From: Aristolochia californica
Taxonomy: Eukaryota > Streptophyta > Magnoliopsida > Piperales > Aristolochiaceae
Length of the DNA: 64,000 bases
Reading direction: 5' to 3'
Assembly: GCA_029961685.1 (NCBI GenBank)
Contig: JARWKL010000003.1
Coordinates: 17,292,467-17,356,466, forward strand
A program made the position numbers and the translations under genes. A model generated the notes under the pieces. That model saw only the letters and a program-made list of their open reading frames with translations. It was not told where the DNA came from and did not search any database. Of this stretch, positions 31,931-43,699 are shown piece by piece (position 1 is the first letter of the stretch; each line of letters opens with the position of its first letter).

Positions 31931-32240
31931 CCACATCAAACTCGAATAGAATGGAGGTCACCCAAATCAACTCACAAGTTCTATGCACCCTTGGTCTATA
32001 TTCAACATCTTCACTGGATCTTACTACTATATTTTGTTTCTTACTTTTTCAAGTCACTAGATTTCCTTCGTCAGAGATGTACAAGAACCTCTTTCTTTCT
32101 CTTTCCTTCAAATATCTAATTATCTATGCTTTGCAGATCCAAATGAATTTTCCCAAGATTTTTCATGAATCTTCTCACCAGATAACAACATATGAAATGG
32201 TAGGTCGAGTTACAGTTTTTGGCAGAGGTGGCATCTCAAG
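31931..32240 (-). pseudogene. C2 RNase H, N-terminal part, and end of RT
   Basis: The minus strand reads KSKKQNIVVRSSEDVEY and RTCELIWVTSILFEF, and further on VTRPTISYVV with degenerate ILRYLKG. It continues exactly where 12583 stops, so Gy1 inserted here. C2 cannot be followed beyond about 32240. Confidence 0.8.
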
Positions 32241-32639
32241 ATGGGGGGTGGGGGTGAATTTAATGCTTATTGAAAATTTAAGTATTAATGTAATTAAGAA
32301 ATGTAAATGTAAAAAATAAAACAAAAAAAACATAACATAAAGATTTATTGATGTTCCCCTAGTGATAGTCACCCCTCAAGAACTCTAACTCGATAAATTC
32401 ACTAAGCCTCATAGTAATCATGAAAGGATTCACGGTTCCGTTGTGCCCAACCAGTGCAATCTCCAATTGTTCACCCAAAATCTCTCTTCAAGAAATAGAT
32501 CTTGTACTTGAACTGTGATCTTGACACAAACATAAAACATTTTTCGTTTATACTTTTTTCTTATGGTTTCCTGTTATACATACTGCATATAGATCTTGTA
32601 TATGAACTGTAATCTTGTTGTAATTCGTCGTCGCTGCAG
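32241..32639 (+). other. Sequence upstream of the AIPP2-like exons
   Basis: No coding motif. The last ~150 bp (T-rich, ending TCGCTGCAG) look like the 3' end of an intron with its acceptor, so the gene fragment probably begins inside an intron. The junction with C2 is unclear. Confidence 0.45.
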
Positions 32640-33670
32640 GGGATGTTTCAAAATAAGCGACGATATCTATGGCAGAATTGCAGCACATCTATCAGATAAA
32701 GCATGCCCGAGGATACTTCAATAGGCCACTACTCTAAAGCCATTTCTTCACTTTGAAAAGCTACCAAAAGCTGCCGCATGGCCAAGAAACTTTGCAATCT
32801 CACCCCCCGCTGATGACAACATTTCACTGTATTTCTTTCCAGAAAATGAAAGGTACTTCCATTGCTTGTGTTCATTGAAGGGCACACAGTATTTCTTTGC
32901 TAGTTCTTTCCTTGAATCTGGGATTCCCACTTTCCGTGCTAGGGATGAGAATCTGTACAATGACCTGCTCGATGAAACTATGTCCAGAGAATTGGTGTTG
33001 AGAGCATCAGTTGGCCGCACTGAGCTTCTCATTTTCACTTCCCTTGAACTGCCCCAGAGCTACTAGAGTAAGCACTCTTTCTACATTGGCAGACGCCATA
33101 TCACTACCAGCTCCCCGTTCTTACCGTTTCTGCACTAATATTTAAATGACATTCAGGGATCTTCGGCAAGTGCTATTTGTGGGGGTTATTCAGGGAAAGA
33201 CAGAACCCAATCGCCAAGGCCTCTCTGATCATAAACTTAAGCAATGATGAAGAAGACTCAAAGGGAAGAAGCCATAGGTTACAGAACAAAAGCAGCCGTC
33301 TTTCTACTTTCCCCGTCAGTGACGGGCAATATGGATCCTCACAAACCATTCAGTCAGCACGAAATCTGAGAATTGGAGAATTCAGAAACCTGTCTTCATT
33401 GCAGACTGACAGGTTTCCCCAACCAGCTTTCAGATCCTATTCTCAAAGCTATGATGCACCAACACCATTGGCCAGGCTGGACATTGGGACTAACTCGAGG
33501 GCAACGCAGCTGACAAATCTGCAGCTTCATGGTGATACAACAGTACGTGAAAGAGAGAAATTGCTGAACAATCGTACTAGCACTGATTTGGTCCTGTTTT
33601 CCCTGGAAGCAGAGATGATGACAGCTTCACCTGGGAAACGAGGACCTATGGAAGCAAAAAGATGAGTTGA
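32640..33670 (+). pseudogene. AIPP2/PAIPP2-like gene fragment (C-terminal domain, three exons)
   Basis: Exons 32640-32852, 32943-33067 and 33157-33670 join in frame across two GT-AG introns of 90 and 89 bp. The translation shows GCFKISDDIYGRIAAHLSDK, WPRNF, DDNISLYFFPENER, LVLRASVGRTELLIFTS and CYLWGLFRERQ, the order seen in the plant domain found in AIPP2-type PHD-finger proteins (reader partners of AIPP3 in histone-mark recognition). The PHD finger is absent upstream. Stops follow ACPRILQ and LPQSY, and a one-base shift near 33600 changes the tail frame. A broken copy, not a working gene; assignment is by remembered family motifs, so a similarity search should confirm it. Confidence 0.7.
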
Positions 33671-34700
33671 TGCCGCATGATATGGGAGAGATGGTCAATC
33701 AAAAAGCTACTTTTGTATGGCATTTTCCCTCTGCTTATTAAGTATTAATACCGATTACATCAGTGACAAACAAAGAGCATGTGAAAATTGGTTTTAAGAT
33801 TTGAACTTCTAGAGAGAATGGAAATTGGACCAAATTGGAATATTCTAGTTTGAATTTGCAGGTTGTATAGTTTTTTAGTCCCCATGAATCATGTAAGGGA
33901 GTTGGTGTGGCACTCATTCACATGGTTACCATTGATGCAGGCATGCTTTGCAGGTTGGATTTGCATCATCTGTGAGAGGCTGCCCTCATGTGGGGTTACT
34001 ATCTATACCAATTAAATAACTTGTATAAATCATTTAATTTGCAGCAACCTGGTATCGCCTCCTTGAGTAATATAGAAAAACTTTTAAAATTAAAATATTT
34101 ATTAAAAACTATCAACCTATCAATAAGATTAGAAAGAAGGGGAGGGGAAAACTTTTTTTTTTTCCTAAATTTTGTAAAAGAGATGAACTTGATGAGGGTG
34201 GCATCTCTTTTGTTCTTCTAACTTCACATAGAAACTGAAAACAAATTCAATTACTTTTTCATAGCTAAAATTTACTACTTTGCTAAATGACAGTAACAAA
34301 GGAGAAGAACGAGATTGGGCTAAGGATTTGGGAAAGACTGTTAAGATATTGTAAGTTTGATATTATTGAACTAAAATTCTAAAAGTATCCTTCCCCTAAT
34401 TAGGTAATCAAATACAAAATAATCATACCAAAGTGTTTTATTTAATAATAGTAAACATGTAAAATTACTTGAATATTTATTTGGCTAGCGCCAACGATTG
34501 TCTTGTCTTATGAGTGTCTCTTGAAAGAAAGGTCTTACTTCTCTAGAGACTCTACCCTCATTGTCACACTCAAATTGATGTGTACCTAAGGTATTCTGCA
34601 TCTCAATGCCTTAATCAGACTCAATATTACAGGTTTCAATCCATCCACTTTTTATTTCTATTGAAATTTCACCTTGCCACCTCCACTTAGATATGTTGGG
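33671..34700 (+). other. Downstream of the gene fragment: probable 3' UTR and flank
   Basis: The first ~300 bp read like the 3' untranslated part of a plant gene. From about 34260 onward no gene, repeat or LTR is recognised. Short open frames here are not supported. Confidence 0.4.
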
Positions 34701-35248
34701 TTGTCGCTACCAAGGACTCATTTAATTGCCTTTAATTAATCTGACCCCCTTTGAAGCATTTTAAATTTGTTTCTTTATAATCCTTTAATCAAACAATCGA
34801 CCATGTGAGTTCTCTTTCTTCAAAAGACTTTGAATCGAGGCTTTCATTTTTAGTCCAAGCAATCCTTAACTAGTTATCAATTAATCAAGATAGAAAAATA
34901 GGGTTGCTTGTCTTTGGAATCAATGGTAATAAATCCATAAGTTGTTTGGCTCCTCCTCTGACCATTTTTAAAGCTATTATTTCAGCTTCTATGGTGGATC
35001 TTGTAATCAAGGATAACTTTATAGAGTTTTCGGTGACAACACTTGCACCTATTGCAAAAAAAAAATAGACCAATACACCTAGTGTCTTTAAAATGTTATA
35101 TCAAGTTGGCATCACTATCCCTATTATACTTTGTTAGCAAAATTATCCCATACTATACTTTATCGGCAAAAAATTATCCCATATTATACGACAGGTTTGC
35201 ACTCATAAAATGTACAAGGAAAGAGTGATCAGTTTGCTCAACACTTAT
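34701..35248 (-). pseudogene. C3, copia RNase H remnant
   Basis: The minus-strand piece 34885-35073 reads ITRSTIEAEIIALKMV.GGAKQLMDLLPLIP, matching copia RNase H (ISRSTMEAEF.AL..AG.EAEWL). Flanking sequence continues with stops. C4 was inserted into or next to it at 35249; nothing clearly copia-like resumes at 41109. Confidence 0.65.
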
Positions 35249-35861
35249 GTAGAATTTAGGATCCCTTTTCCATAATTCCAAGCAAGAGAAAGAAGAAAGA
35301 AAAAAAGAACATAAGGGAAAAAGAGCTCTCGGGTAGAGAAGAAAAAATAAAAGAGAAAAGAGAGGTGGCCCCAAGCAAAGAGAGAGAGAGAGAGAGAGAT
35401 TAACTCAAGAATGAGATGTGTAAATTGATTAATTCTGAATTACAACACCTCTATTTATAGTAGAGGAAGAGGTAGAGTCCTTATACAATTTGCCTTTCAA
35501 TCCTAATTACATTCCAACTCTAACTCTCTAAGATAAGTCTATTCAAACCAACCTACTAGAAGACTAATATGAGTTGAACTAGAACTCTTTTTTCATTCAC
35601 GTGAATATAAGGGAGGAGGCCAGCTCGTGGCCACCTTATCCTTGTGGGTCCCTCATGATCTTCTAGCTCATCTTGATAAGGTTGCCAGATCGTGATATAT
35701 TTGTGGGTCCCACATGATCTTCAAGTTTTCTAACTCAATTCATCTTGTGCTTCTTAATTCCTTAACTCGTGCTTGCTTGGGTGAGGACTCATCTTGGTGT
35801 CCCACGTCCTCATGGTGGGTCCCTCCAGCTTGAACACCATGATGGGTTCCACATTGTAACA
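35249..35861 (-). repeat. C4 3' LTR
   Basis: TGTAGAATTTAGGATCCC to GGTTCCACATTGTAACA, followed by the polypurine complement CTCCCCCTCAAGCTGAGGG. A TATA box (TATAAATA on the minus strand, near 35453) and an (AG)n run near 35378-35398 are inside. Confidence 0.95.
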
Positions 35862-36530
35862 CTCCCCCTCAAGCTGAGGGTGAGAAGACATCATAAATGC
35901 ACAGCTTGCTGCTTATGGTAGACATAATCTTGTGAGTGACCGACTTGGTGAGAATATCTGCAACTTGATTTTGTGATGATATATGCTTCAGAGATAAAAA
36001 TCCAGCTTGGAACATTTCTCGTATACTTCAATATGCTTTGTTATTTCATAGAAGACTGGATTCGATGTAATGTGTATTGTTGCTTGATTGTCACAATATA
36101 GATCTATTGGAGCTTCTTTGTAGAATTCCAACTTAGTGAGAAGAGATCTTATCCATATGAGTTCACTAACAATGTGTGCCATGGCCTTGTATTCTTCTTC
36201 TACACTAGACCGTGCTACTATATTTTGCTTCTTGCTTTTCCATATAACCAAATTCCCTCCAACCATCGTACAAAATCCCGAAGTAGATTTTTTGTCATCC
36301 AGGGATCTGATCTAGTCTGCATCTGAGAATCCTTCGATGTTGAAGTGACCATGGTTTTTATAGAGAAGCCCCCTTCCTGGAGCTCCTTTCAGATATCATA
36401 GTATTATTTCAAGTGCTTGCTAATGACTAAGTTGTGGCTTGTGCATGTATTGACTTACCACACTTACTGCATATGAAATATCCGGCCTTGTTACACACAG
36501 GTAAATAAGTCGTGCCACTAGTCTTTGATA
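35862..36530 (-). pseudogene. C4 RNase H
   Basis: Minus-strand pieces read WKSKKQNIVARSSVEEEYKA, LIWIRSLLTKLEF, DLYCDNQATIHI and TKHIEV (35988-36266), and upstream YLCVTRPDISYAV (36420-36608). The core acidic residues are present (SSVEEEY, YCDNQA). At least one frameshift lies near 36270-36420. Confidence 0.85.
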
Positions 36531-36539
36531 TTTCCCAAT

Positions 36540-37340
36540 ATCTACATCTTCTCCAGTGCCTCCACATAATTTTGTATTTGAGTCCATAGAGTGTCTGCTG
36601 GTTTGCATCCCATCATTCCTGTCTCCTCTAGTAGATCAATAGCATACTTCCTTTGGGATAGCAAAATCCCACGTCTGGATTGTAATATTTCAATACCCAA
36701 AAAATATTTGAGTAGTCCAAGATCCTCCATCTTGAATTTAGCACATATTTTCTCCTTTGTTTTCTGGATGCCCTCGGAATCACACCCAGATAAAATAATA
36801 TCATCAACATATATAGCCAGAATCACCTTACCTCAGTGTATTTTCAATAAATACTGAGTGATCTCCAGAGCATCTGTGAAAGCCGGCCCTTATGATGGCT
36901 TGACTAAATTTATTAAACCATGCCCGAGGGGACTGCTTTAGACCATATAAAGATTTGTTTAGGTGGCTTACTGACTCCCCTCAACCACATACCCAGGTGG
37001 TTGTTGCATGTAAATTTCTTCTTTCATATCACCATTAAGAAATGCAATTTTCACATCAAGCTGATATATCGGCCATGATGAGTTGGCCGCCAGAGATAAT
37101 AATATACGTACTGAGTTCATTTTTGCCACTGGAGAGAAGGTTTCTTCATAATAGATTCCATAGCACTGAGTATAACCATTGGCAACCAGTCAAGCCTTTA
37201 GTCGTGCAATTGACCCATCCGGATTATGTTTGACAATATAAACCCACTTGAAACCACCGGGTTTTTTATATGTGGGAAGAGGAACCAGTGACCATGTATG
37301 ATTGTCATTAAGGGCATTCATTTCTTCATCCATTGCCGCC
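36540..37340 (-). pseudogene. C4 reverse transcriptase
   Basis: 36542-36826 reads AIYVDDIILSGCD with both catalytic Asp residues and LGLLKYFLGIEILQS. Further upstream on the minus strand are QLDVKIAFLNGD and FSPVAKMNSVRILLSLAA, with frameshifts near 36850 and 37180. The RT start GFKWVYIVKHNPDGSIARLKA is at 37190-37260. Confidence 0.85.
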
Positions 37341-37700
37341 TTCCACCCTAGATGTTGTAGAGCCTCCTGATAGAACTGAGGAACAAATATGGAGGAAATA
37401 GAAGAAAGAAATTGATAACATAAAGGTGAGAGGCGATGATAAGACACATAATTTGAAACCGGATGAGAAGTAGAAGGTCTAGTGCATGATCTAGGTTCTT
37501 TCCTTATAGCAATATGATGAGTATCATATTGAGGGCCAAAAATAACTAGTGATGAAAGACTTACCTCTGTTGGATCTGTTAACTCGGCAGGTGTGGTGTT
37601 GACCACTTGCTCTAGGGGTTGAATAATCTATGTATCATGAGGCACAACCAATCGAGGAGAACCTGGTACTGTGGACAGACCAGGAGGAGCACTATCAGAA
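37341..37700 (-). pseudogene. C4 linker before RT
   Basis: Part of the 37190-37606 frame, ending LGWKAAMDEEMNALNDNHTW, the conserved entry to copia RT. The upstream part is serine- and proline-rich linker. Confidence 0.75.
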
Positions 37701-37714
37701 TAAAATGAGAAGTC

Positions 37715-38400
37715 TTAAAAAAATGTTACATCCCTTGACACAAATAAACGTTGACGAGTAGGACTATAACAAACATAACCCTTTTGTGTGTGAGAGTATC
37801 CTAAAAAGATACACTCGATAGATTTAGGATCAAGTTTGTTGTGTCTAGATAATGAATTATGAACAAAACATTGACATCCGAAGACTTTCAAAGGTAGTAA
37901 AAACGGACTATCATTTGGTAATAATCTAGAGTAAGGAGATTTATTACCAAACACGGTAGATGGTAGACGGTTTATAAGAAAGTAAGCCGTAAGAACTGCA
38001 TGAGGCCAATAAAAGTATGGAACTTTCATGGCATATAATAAACCTTGTGCTACCTCAAGAATATGATGATTTTTTTCGTTCGGTGACACCATTTTGTTGA
38101 GGTGTGTAGGCGCAAGATGTTTGATGGATAATGCCATTTTCTTGACAAAAGGAGTCAAGGTTTTTGGAAACATATTCTTTGGCATTATCAGACTGGAGAA
38201 TTTTTATTTTCTGACCAAATTGTGTGAGTACCATAGCATGAAATGACTTAAAAATGAATGGTATCTCGAAACGCTCCTTAAATATAAACAACCAAGTTGT
38301 GCAAGTGAAATCATCAATAAATGTAATAAAATATTTTGCTTGAGAAATGTTGGAGACACTCAAAGGCCCCCAAACATCAGTATGAATTAAAGAAAATGGA
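37715..38400 (-). pseudogene. C4 integrase
   Basis: Minus-strand pieces 38055-38363 and 37715-38185 overlap with a frameshift. Motifs: TDVWGP (first Asp), FITFIDDF, LQSDNAKEY (second Asp), TPQQNGVTERK (Glu), LLYAMKVPYFYWPHAVLTA, FGCQCFVH, CIFLGYSHTQKGY. The D,D-35-E residues are all present, unlike in C1. Confidence 0.9.
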
Positions 38401-38690
38401 GTGACACTTTGACTTCTGGGCGAGGAGAGTATGTACTCCTTTGATGATTACTCAATTGACAAACCTCACAATGAAATTCTGACCTTACTTTATGAGAAGG
38501 AAACATATAATGAAGAGATTGTGCAGATGGATGTCCCAACCAATTGTGCCATAACCGTGTCTCATTTTCAGTAGTAGAAACTATATTTATTTTTGGCATA
38601 TCCAAGTAGTAAAGCCCCCCTTGTTCATGGCCTCCACCAATCACCTGCTTCGTTATAAGATCCTGAAAGACACATGAAGAAAGCAATTAA
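38401..38690 (-). pseudogene. C4 GAG-pre-integrase
   Basis: An open frame reads TRLWHNWLGHPSAQSLHYMF and FHCEVCQLSNHQRSTYSPR: the H.LGH and C..C spacing of the copia HHCC domain. Confidence 0.9.
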
Positions 38691-39016
38691 AATATTTTGT
38701 CAACTGACTAACAGATAATAGATTCAAAGGGACAGTAGGAACGAAAAGAATATCAGTGAGCAGAAGTGATGGTGTGATAGAAGTGGAACCTTTCCCTTGG
38801 ACTTTGGTTTGAGAACATTCAGCTATGGTAACAAACTTGTGTGAAAGACTCGGAGATAGAGAATGTAATAAATTTTTGTTACCTGTAAGATGCTCGGAGG
38901 CTCCTGAGTCAATTATCCAGGATGAAGATGTGGCAAATAGCATACCTAAAGCGGTAGTGGTAGCAGTAGTTACGGAGGAACTAGGAGAAGAACCCAGCAT
39001 TGTCTTCATTTTCTAA
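38653..39016 (-). pseudogene. C4 protease
   Basis: 118 codons without a stop, with SSSWIIDSGASEHLTGN (active-site DSGA), ILFVPTVPLNLLSVSQL and a short overlap with the pre-integrase frame. A frameshift near 38690 separates it from the next domain. Confidence 0.9.
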
Positions 39017-39099
39017 AATAGCTCATACTCTTCATCAGTAAATATTTTATGTGCTGCTGATTTTGTGGGTTGTTCTTCTTTTGTATCACTTATAAAGGC

Positions 39100-40000
39100 T
39101 TAATTAGCCCTTGTTAATTCTAACTGTCCATTGGCTTTATAGCATATTAATTTATAATGGCCATATTGTCTACAGTAAGTGCATGCCCTGTAATAGCAAT
39201 GATTTATAGTGTGACCAATTTTTTTACAATGAGTACATTCTTTCCCATCTGCTCTGCCAGCACTAGTCCTTCCACCTCTTCCTTTGCTTCGTCTATAACC
39301 TCTACCTCGGCCTCGGCCGCAATCACATGATGATCCTTTATGATTGGAATACATAGCGGATGATACTTCAGTAGTGGAGGAAGAAGTGTTTGGAATGCGA
39401 AGTAGTGTTGTGCATACATCATCAAACTTGGGGACAACAGAAGCACTCAAAAGTTGACTCTTGGCAATCTCAAGATGGGGTTTAACAGTTGCAAGACAAA
39501 TAGCAGTATTTAAGGATTCCTTCTATTTGTCTTGTATAGAAATATATGTGGTTGAAGGCTGAGCTAACTTCCACTCTTGAAGAAAATCTCTAAAGTGAGC
39601 CAAGTACTCATGGATATTTTCTCCTTGTTTAGTATTCAACATTCTTTGGAGAATATCATATGATCTATGTGGAGTATCCGAGCAAGAGTACAGTTTAGCA
39701 CATGTCTCCCAAATTTGTTTTGCAGTGTCAAGATGAATAACATTGTTGGAAACATATTTTTCCATGCTATTGATTAGCCAACTAATCACCAAAGTATCAT
39801 TTTTCAACCATTTGTTATAAAAAATATCATCTTCATCAATAGGTAGTCCTCAGGTGGTGAGGTGACCATGTAGGTCTTTAGTTATAAGGAGCCTCCGAAC
39901 CGATGTGGACCAACTCATAAAATTTGATACCCCATATAAGGGTATGGTGGTAATTCTCAATATACCACCTTTGATATTCATATTCTCTTCAGCCATTATA
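39100..40000 (-). pseudogene. C4 gag with two zinc knuckles
   Basis: Pieces at 39850-40059 (NFMSWSTSVRRLLITKDLHGHL), 39523-39807 (VISWLINSMEKYVSNNV, QIWETCAKLYS, EYLAHFRDFLQEWK) and 39100-39450. The last has CTHCKKIGHTINHC and CTYCRQYGHYKLIC, two intact C-x2-C-x4-H-x4-C knuckles, after a Gly/Arg-rich stretch. Gag starts near 40000 at MAEENMN. Confidence 0.9.
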
Positions 40001-40059
40001 GGTCCCTCTTCAAAAAAAAAAAAATCTAATAATAACACCAAATAGTACACTTCAAACAA

Positions 40060-40480
40060 CTTGATGTATGGGGAATTTTAGCATTGATGCTAAATTATTA
40101 TTCTGATTTTTTTCCCTAATACCACTCATAAGAGACTCAATAACAATCTTCTATATCAGGGAAGTCTTATCCCACGGAAAAAAATTCCAACAATTTGATC
40201 ATGGATTGGTCTCGGTAAACAGAATTTCCAAACCGACAAAACTGTTTTGATAGCTCCTTCTAGATAGAGAGGCTTGCATATCCATAATATAATAAGATAA
40301 AAGCATTTACATACTCATCCTTAAATCATCTTCTAAATTCGGAAACCAGTAACATGAAAAGAAAAAAATTGAACACTTATCTCTCGGTTTGTGTTCTTCC
40401 TTCATAAAAGAGCCTTCTTTGAGTGGTGTTGATCATCACTTTTTTAGAGCATTCCTTTGACGAGGGATCCTAAATATAAT
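40060..40480 (-). other. C4 untranslated leader
   Basis: Non-coding sequence between the gag start and the PBS; no motif beyond AT-rich composition. Confidence 0.6.
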
Positions 40481-40492
40481 ACTCTGATACCA
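40481..40492 (-). promoter_or_regulatory. C4 primer-binding site
   Basis: The plus strand reads ACTCTGATACCA, minus strand TGGTATCAGAGT, one base off the usual TGGTATCAGAGC, directly next to the 5' LTR. Confidence 0.9.
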
Positions 40493-41103
40493 TGTTGAAT
40501 TTAGGATCCCTTTTTCATAATTTTGAGCAAGATAAAGAAGAAATAAAAAAAGAAGAAAAGGGAAGAAGAGCTCCCGGGAAGAGAGAAGAAAAAATAAAAG
40601 AGACAAGAGAGGTGGCGCCAAGCAAAGAGAGAGAGAGAGAGAGATTAACTCAAGAATGAGATGTGTAACTTGATTAATACAGAATTACAACACCTCCATT
40701 TATAGTAGAGGAAGAGGTAGATTCCTTATAAAATTAGTCTTTCAATCCTAATTACATTCCAACTCTAACACTCTAAGATTAGTCTATTCAAACCAATCTA
40801 CTAGAAGACTAATATGAGTTGAACTAGAACTCTTTCTTCATTCATGTGAATATAAGGGAGGAGGTCAGCTCGTGGCCTTATCCTTGTGGGTCCCTCATGA
40901 TCTACCAGCTCATCTTGATAAGGTTACCAACTTGTGAGATATTTGTGGGTCCCACTTGATCTTCAAGTCTTCTAACCCAATTCGGCTTGTGATTCTTAAT
41001 TCCTTAACTCGTGCTTGCTTGGGAGAGGACTCTTCTTGGTGTCCCACGTCCTCATGGTGGATCCCACTAGCTCGAGCACCATGGTGGGTCCCACATTGTA
41101 ACT
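40493..41103 (-). repeat. C4 5' LTR
   Basis: TGTTGAATTTAGGATCCC to CCCACATTGTAACT; the last A has become T. It holds the same TATA-like block and (AG)n run (about 40629-40644) as the other LTR. Confidence 0.95.
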
Positions 41104-41108
41104 ACTTA

Positions 41109-41829
41109 CATCCTTTAAGCAAAACTAGAGTAACTTATTTAGAAACAATAAAAAAATAAAAAGAGAAAGAGAAACCACACTTCCATGAGCACTACAAATT
41201 ATGATACTTTGACAAGCTTGAAAAATGAGATTGTATAATCCATAGAGAACTAAATGTCAAGCATGAAGACATCAGAAATGTAAAAAACATTAAAAGAGGA
41301 AAAAATGAAATTTAGTTTTCAATCTAAATCAAATGGCTAAAATAAAAAAAAATTGACCTATTTACGAGGGAAAAAATTGACTATACATCCTTTTTCTAAC
41401 ACACATCAATATATACTCAAGAAAATACAAGGATGGGCAAAATCTAGCAACATTGACTCTATTTAATCACCATTGACCAGTTCTTTTTTGCATCTAAAGT
41501 CTTCAAATAAGATGAAGTTTACCAAAAGACCTAGGTGTCCCATAGTTTAGAGTCAAAACTCTATTAATAGATCGAGCAGCGTAAACCATTGTTGTCAACT
41601 GAATAAATCAAGTTGGTTACAATAGGTTTGTTCATTCAAACATGCATCTGCACCCTTCTCAAAAATCTGAAACCATATGAGAGGCCAAAACCAGACAATA
41701 CACCCACTTCCAACAGTTTGACCAAAGAAACCCCAAGTTGGTTGGCCCATCAATTGCCTAGCTTGTTGTTTTAAACATAAATCTATTTGATACAGAAAAT
41801 GAGATAGCAAGCCTTTTTACTTTGACAAA
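41109..41829 (+). other. Unassigned stretch right of C4
   Basis: AT-rich, no recognised reading frame, LTR or repeat. The 41595-41810 minus-strand open frame matches nothing I know. It might be the flank of the gene fragments that follow. Confidence 0.4.
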
Positions 41830-43350
41830 TGGATGTCTCCACCTTGGTTCATATCTGGAAATTTTAACACATTTATGGTACCAGAAACAAGGTTTTGTAC
41901 TATTGAGGATTCAATAGCTCGCTCAGTCACGCAAAGGAGGCGGCAAAACGTCTCTCAGAACAGGAGACGCAAAAAATCACAGAGACCTCTATCTCGGAAA
42001 ATCTCCAAGCGGGGAAGCCCCCAAAGGGGTGCTGTTCACCATCATAAAAAGGTGAGGCTCCGTCAGAAAAAGGTCTGGTGGGCTTTGGCTTCAGGACTCT
42101 CCCTCTCAATCTTGCCCTCGACAGCCTAGTGGGAAACAATCTTCAACGTATTTTGGGGTAAGTTTCTGAAACACCCTCGATTTTATGTCAAAACTATTCT
42201 TCCATAGGGTTGATGGGGTTCAAATGGGCTGATTTTGGGGATGGGGGTTTTCTGTTCTATGAAGCAGAGCAATTTTGATGGAATTTGGGTTTTTTTGTCT
42301 GCAATTCGAGATGATATTTTTTGCGAGTGCCGGGAATGGTAGAACAATTTCATTAGGTGATTTATTTTTCTATTGACGAGAACAGCACCAGTACGTCTAT
42401 TCTTTGTCAAATTAAAAATGTTGTGCTTAAATTTTCTTGTAATATGTATGGTGCTCGGCCATTGTTCGTGTCATTTCTTCAACCAGGTGTGAGTTCAGGA
42501 AATGAGATGGTAGCAAACGTGGGAAAAACTGGAGAGACTGGTGGGTTGAACAATCTGACGAATTTTCAACTTGATGCTGCTATTGCAGTGCAGAAAGGGG
42601 CTCAAGTAGATAGACTGGATGGAGCTAATCCAGAGGAGATAAGGAAAATGGAAGATGACGGGCAGTTATTTGTTGAAATGCCTGCAGGAAAGGTGGAGAA
42701 CTGGATTTCTATGCTTAGCAGTTTAGGTTTTTCCGAAAATGGTGGAGAATATGCTATGGGGGGTGATTTTTATTACTGTTGAGGGTAAAAAATTCAAATT
42801 CTGGGCGGAGACTGGACTAAGTATAAGTGCTACAGTTTTGGACACTATTCCAAGTGAAAAAAAAACGGAGTCAAAGGGTGTGGACACTATTTACGATGAG
42901 CTTCAATACAAGGATGCTGAAGACAGTACACAACTGGCAGATTGTGATATTAAGGAGTCTTCCGTGGTCACCCCACAAACTGTATGTGCAGAAGTTAAGG
43001 CCAATGCTTGCAATGAATGGATTGTTGTAACTTCTCACACTAATGAAGTGCCCGGTGATTCCTGTAATATGCTTCCAAGACATAACCAAAAGCCTTCAAT
43101 AAATGGCATTGACAGAATTGAGGTGTCATAGGAAAATGAATCATCAATCCAAGTAGAAGGACCTTCAAATGTCGAGCCTGCTGCATTGGAAATACAACTA
43201 GAATTATCTTCTGTACCATCTGTTGTCAAAATACATAATCTGGGTGCTGGCCAATGTGAGGAACTTGGACTGGCTCCAACAAGTGAAGAGGGTATGCACA
43301 TAACAGGCCACCTGAAGGGGCTCATAGGTTCTTCAACAAAATGATGTCTA
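41830..43350 (+). pseudogene. Unrecognised plant gene fragment with an intron
   Basis: 41830-42157 looks like a 5' leader (GC-richer than its surroundings, Arg- and Lys-rich open frame of doubtful value). It is followed by a GT-AG intron of 329 bp (42158-42486, GTAAGTTTC...CAACCAG). After it an ATG at ~42508 opens a frame with NFQLDAAIAVQKGAQVDRLD, NPEEIRKMEDDGQLFVEMPA and WISMLSSLGF, which shifts frame near 42770 and continues to 43131 with a TAG. Beyond it an acidic Ser/Glu-rich stretch continues past the stop. I do not recognise the family. Confidence 0.55.
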
Positions 43351-43371
43351 CTGTGCCAATGCAAAAAACAG

Positions 43372-43495
43372 TGCTGCCAGACAGCCAAGAAAACAGTGCT
43401 GCTATGGCAGTGCAGAAAACAGTGTTAAAAATAGTGGTAGTGCTGAAAACAGTGCTCAAAATAGTGGTAGTGTAGAAAATAGTGCTGCAAATTGA
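43372..43495 (+). repeat. Short tandem-repeat tract
   Basis: Degenerate repeats of GAAAACAGTGCT and AAAATAGTGGTAGTG, about 30 bp per unit in the second half. They break the reading frame of the gene fragment. Confidence 0.7.
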
Positions 43496-43699
43496 GATGG
43501 GAGGTGTAAAGAAAATTTTGCACTCTATTTCAATGGGAAGGCTTCAACTTGCCGAGGATGTGAATGCCAACTCTACAGTAACTCACCAGAGCGCACTAAT
43601 TGCTCTTCGTGAGTCCTCTCAGCCGAATTACAACAATATTGATGCTACCAACTCTAGAGGTGACCGGGGCTGCCTAGAGGATATTGTTTATACATTATG

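Larger units (their letters stand above)
35249..41103 (-). mobile_element. C4, nearly complete Ty1/copia retrotransposon
   Basis: 5855 bp with LTRs of 613 and 611 bp, PBS, all pol domains and a perfect 5-bp target duplication ACTTA (35244-35248 and 41104-41108). On the minus strand the order is gag (two zinc knuckles), protease, integrase, RT, RNase H, as in copia. Several frameshifts and stops separate the domains. LTRs are roughly 90% alike by eye. C1 and the solo LTR at 17347 belong to the same family. Confidence 0.95.

Noticed and set aside
41833..42129. 98-codon basic open frame as a gene
   Set aside because: No recognised domain; it is better read as the 5' leader of the intron-bearing fragment.
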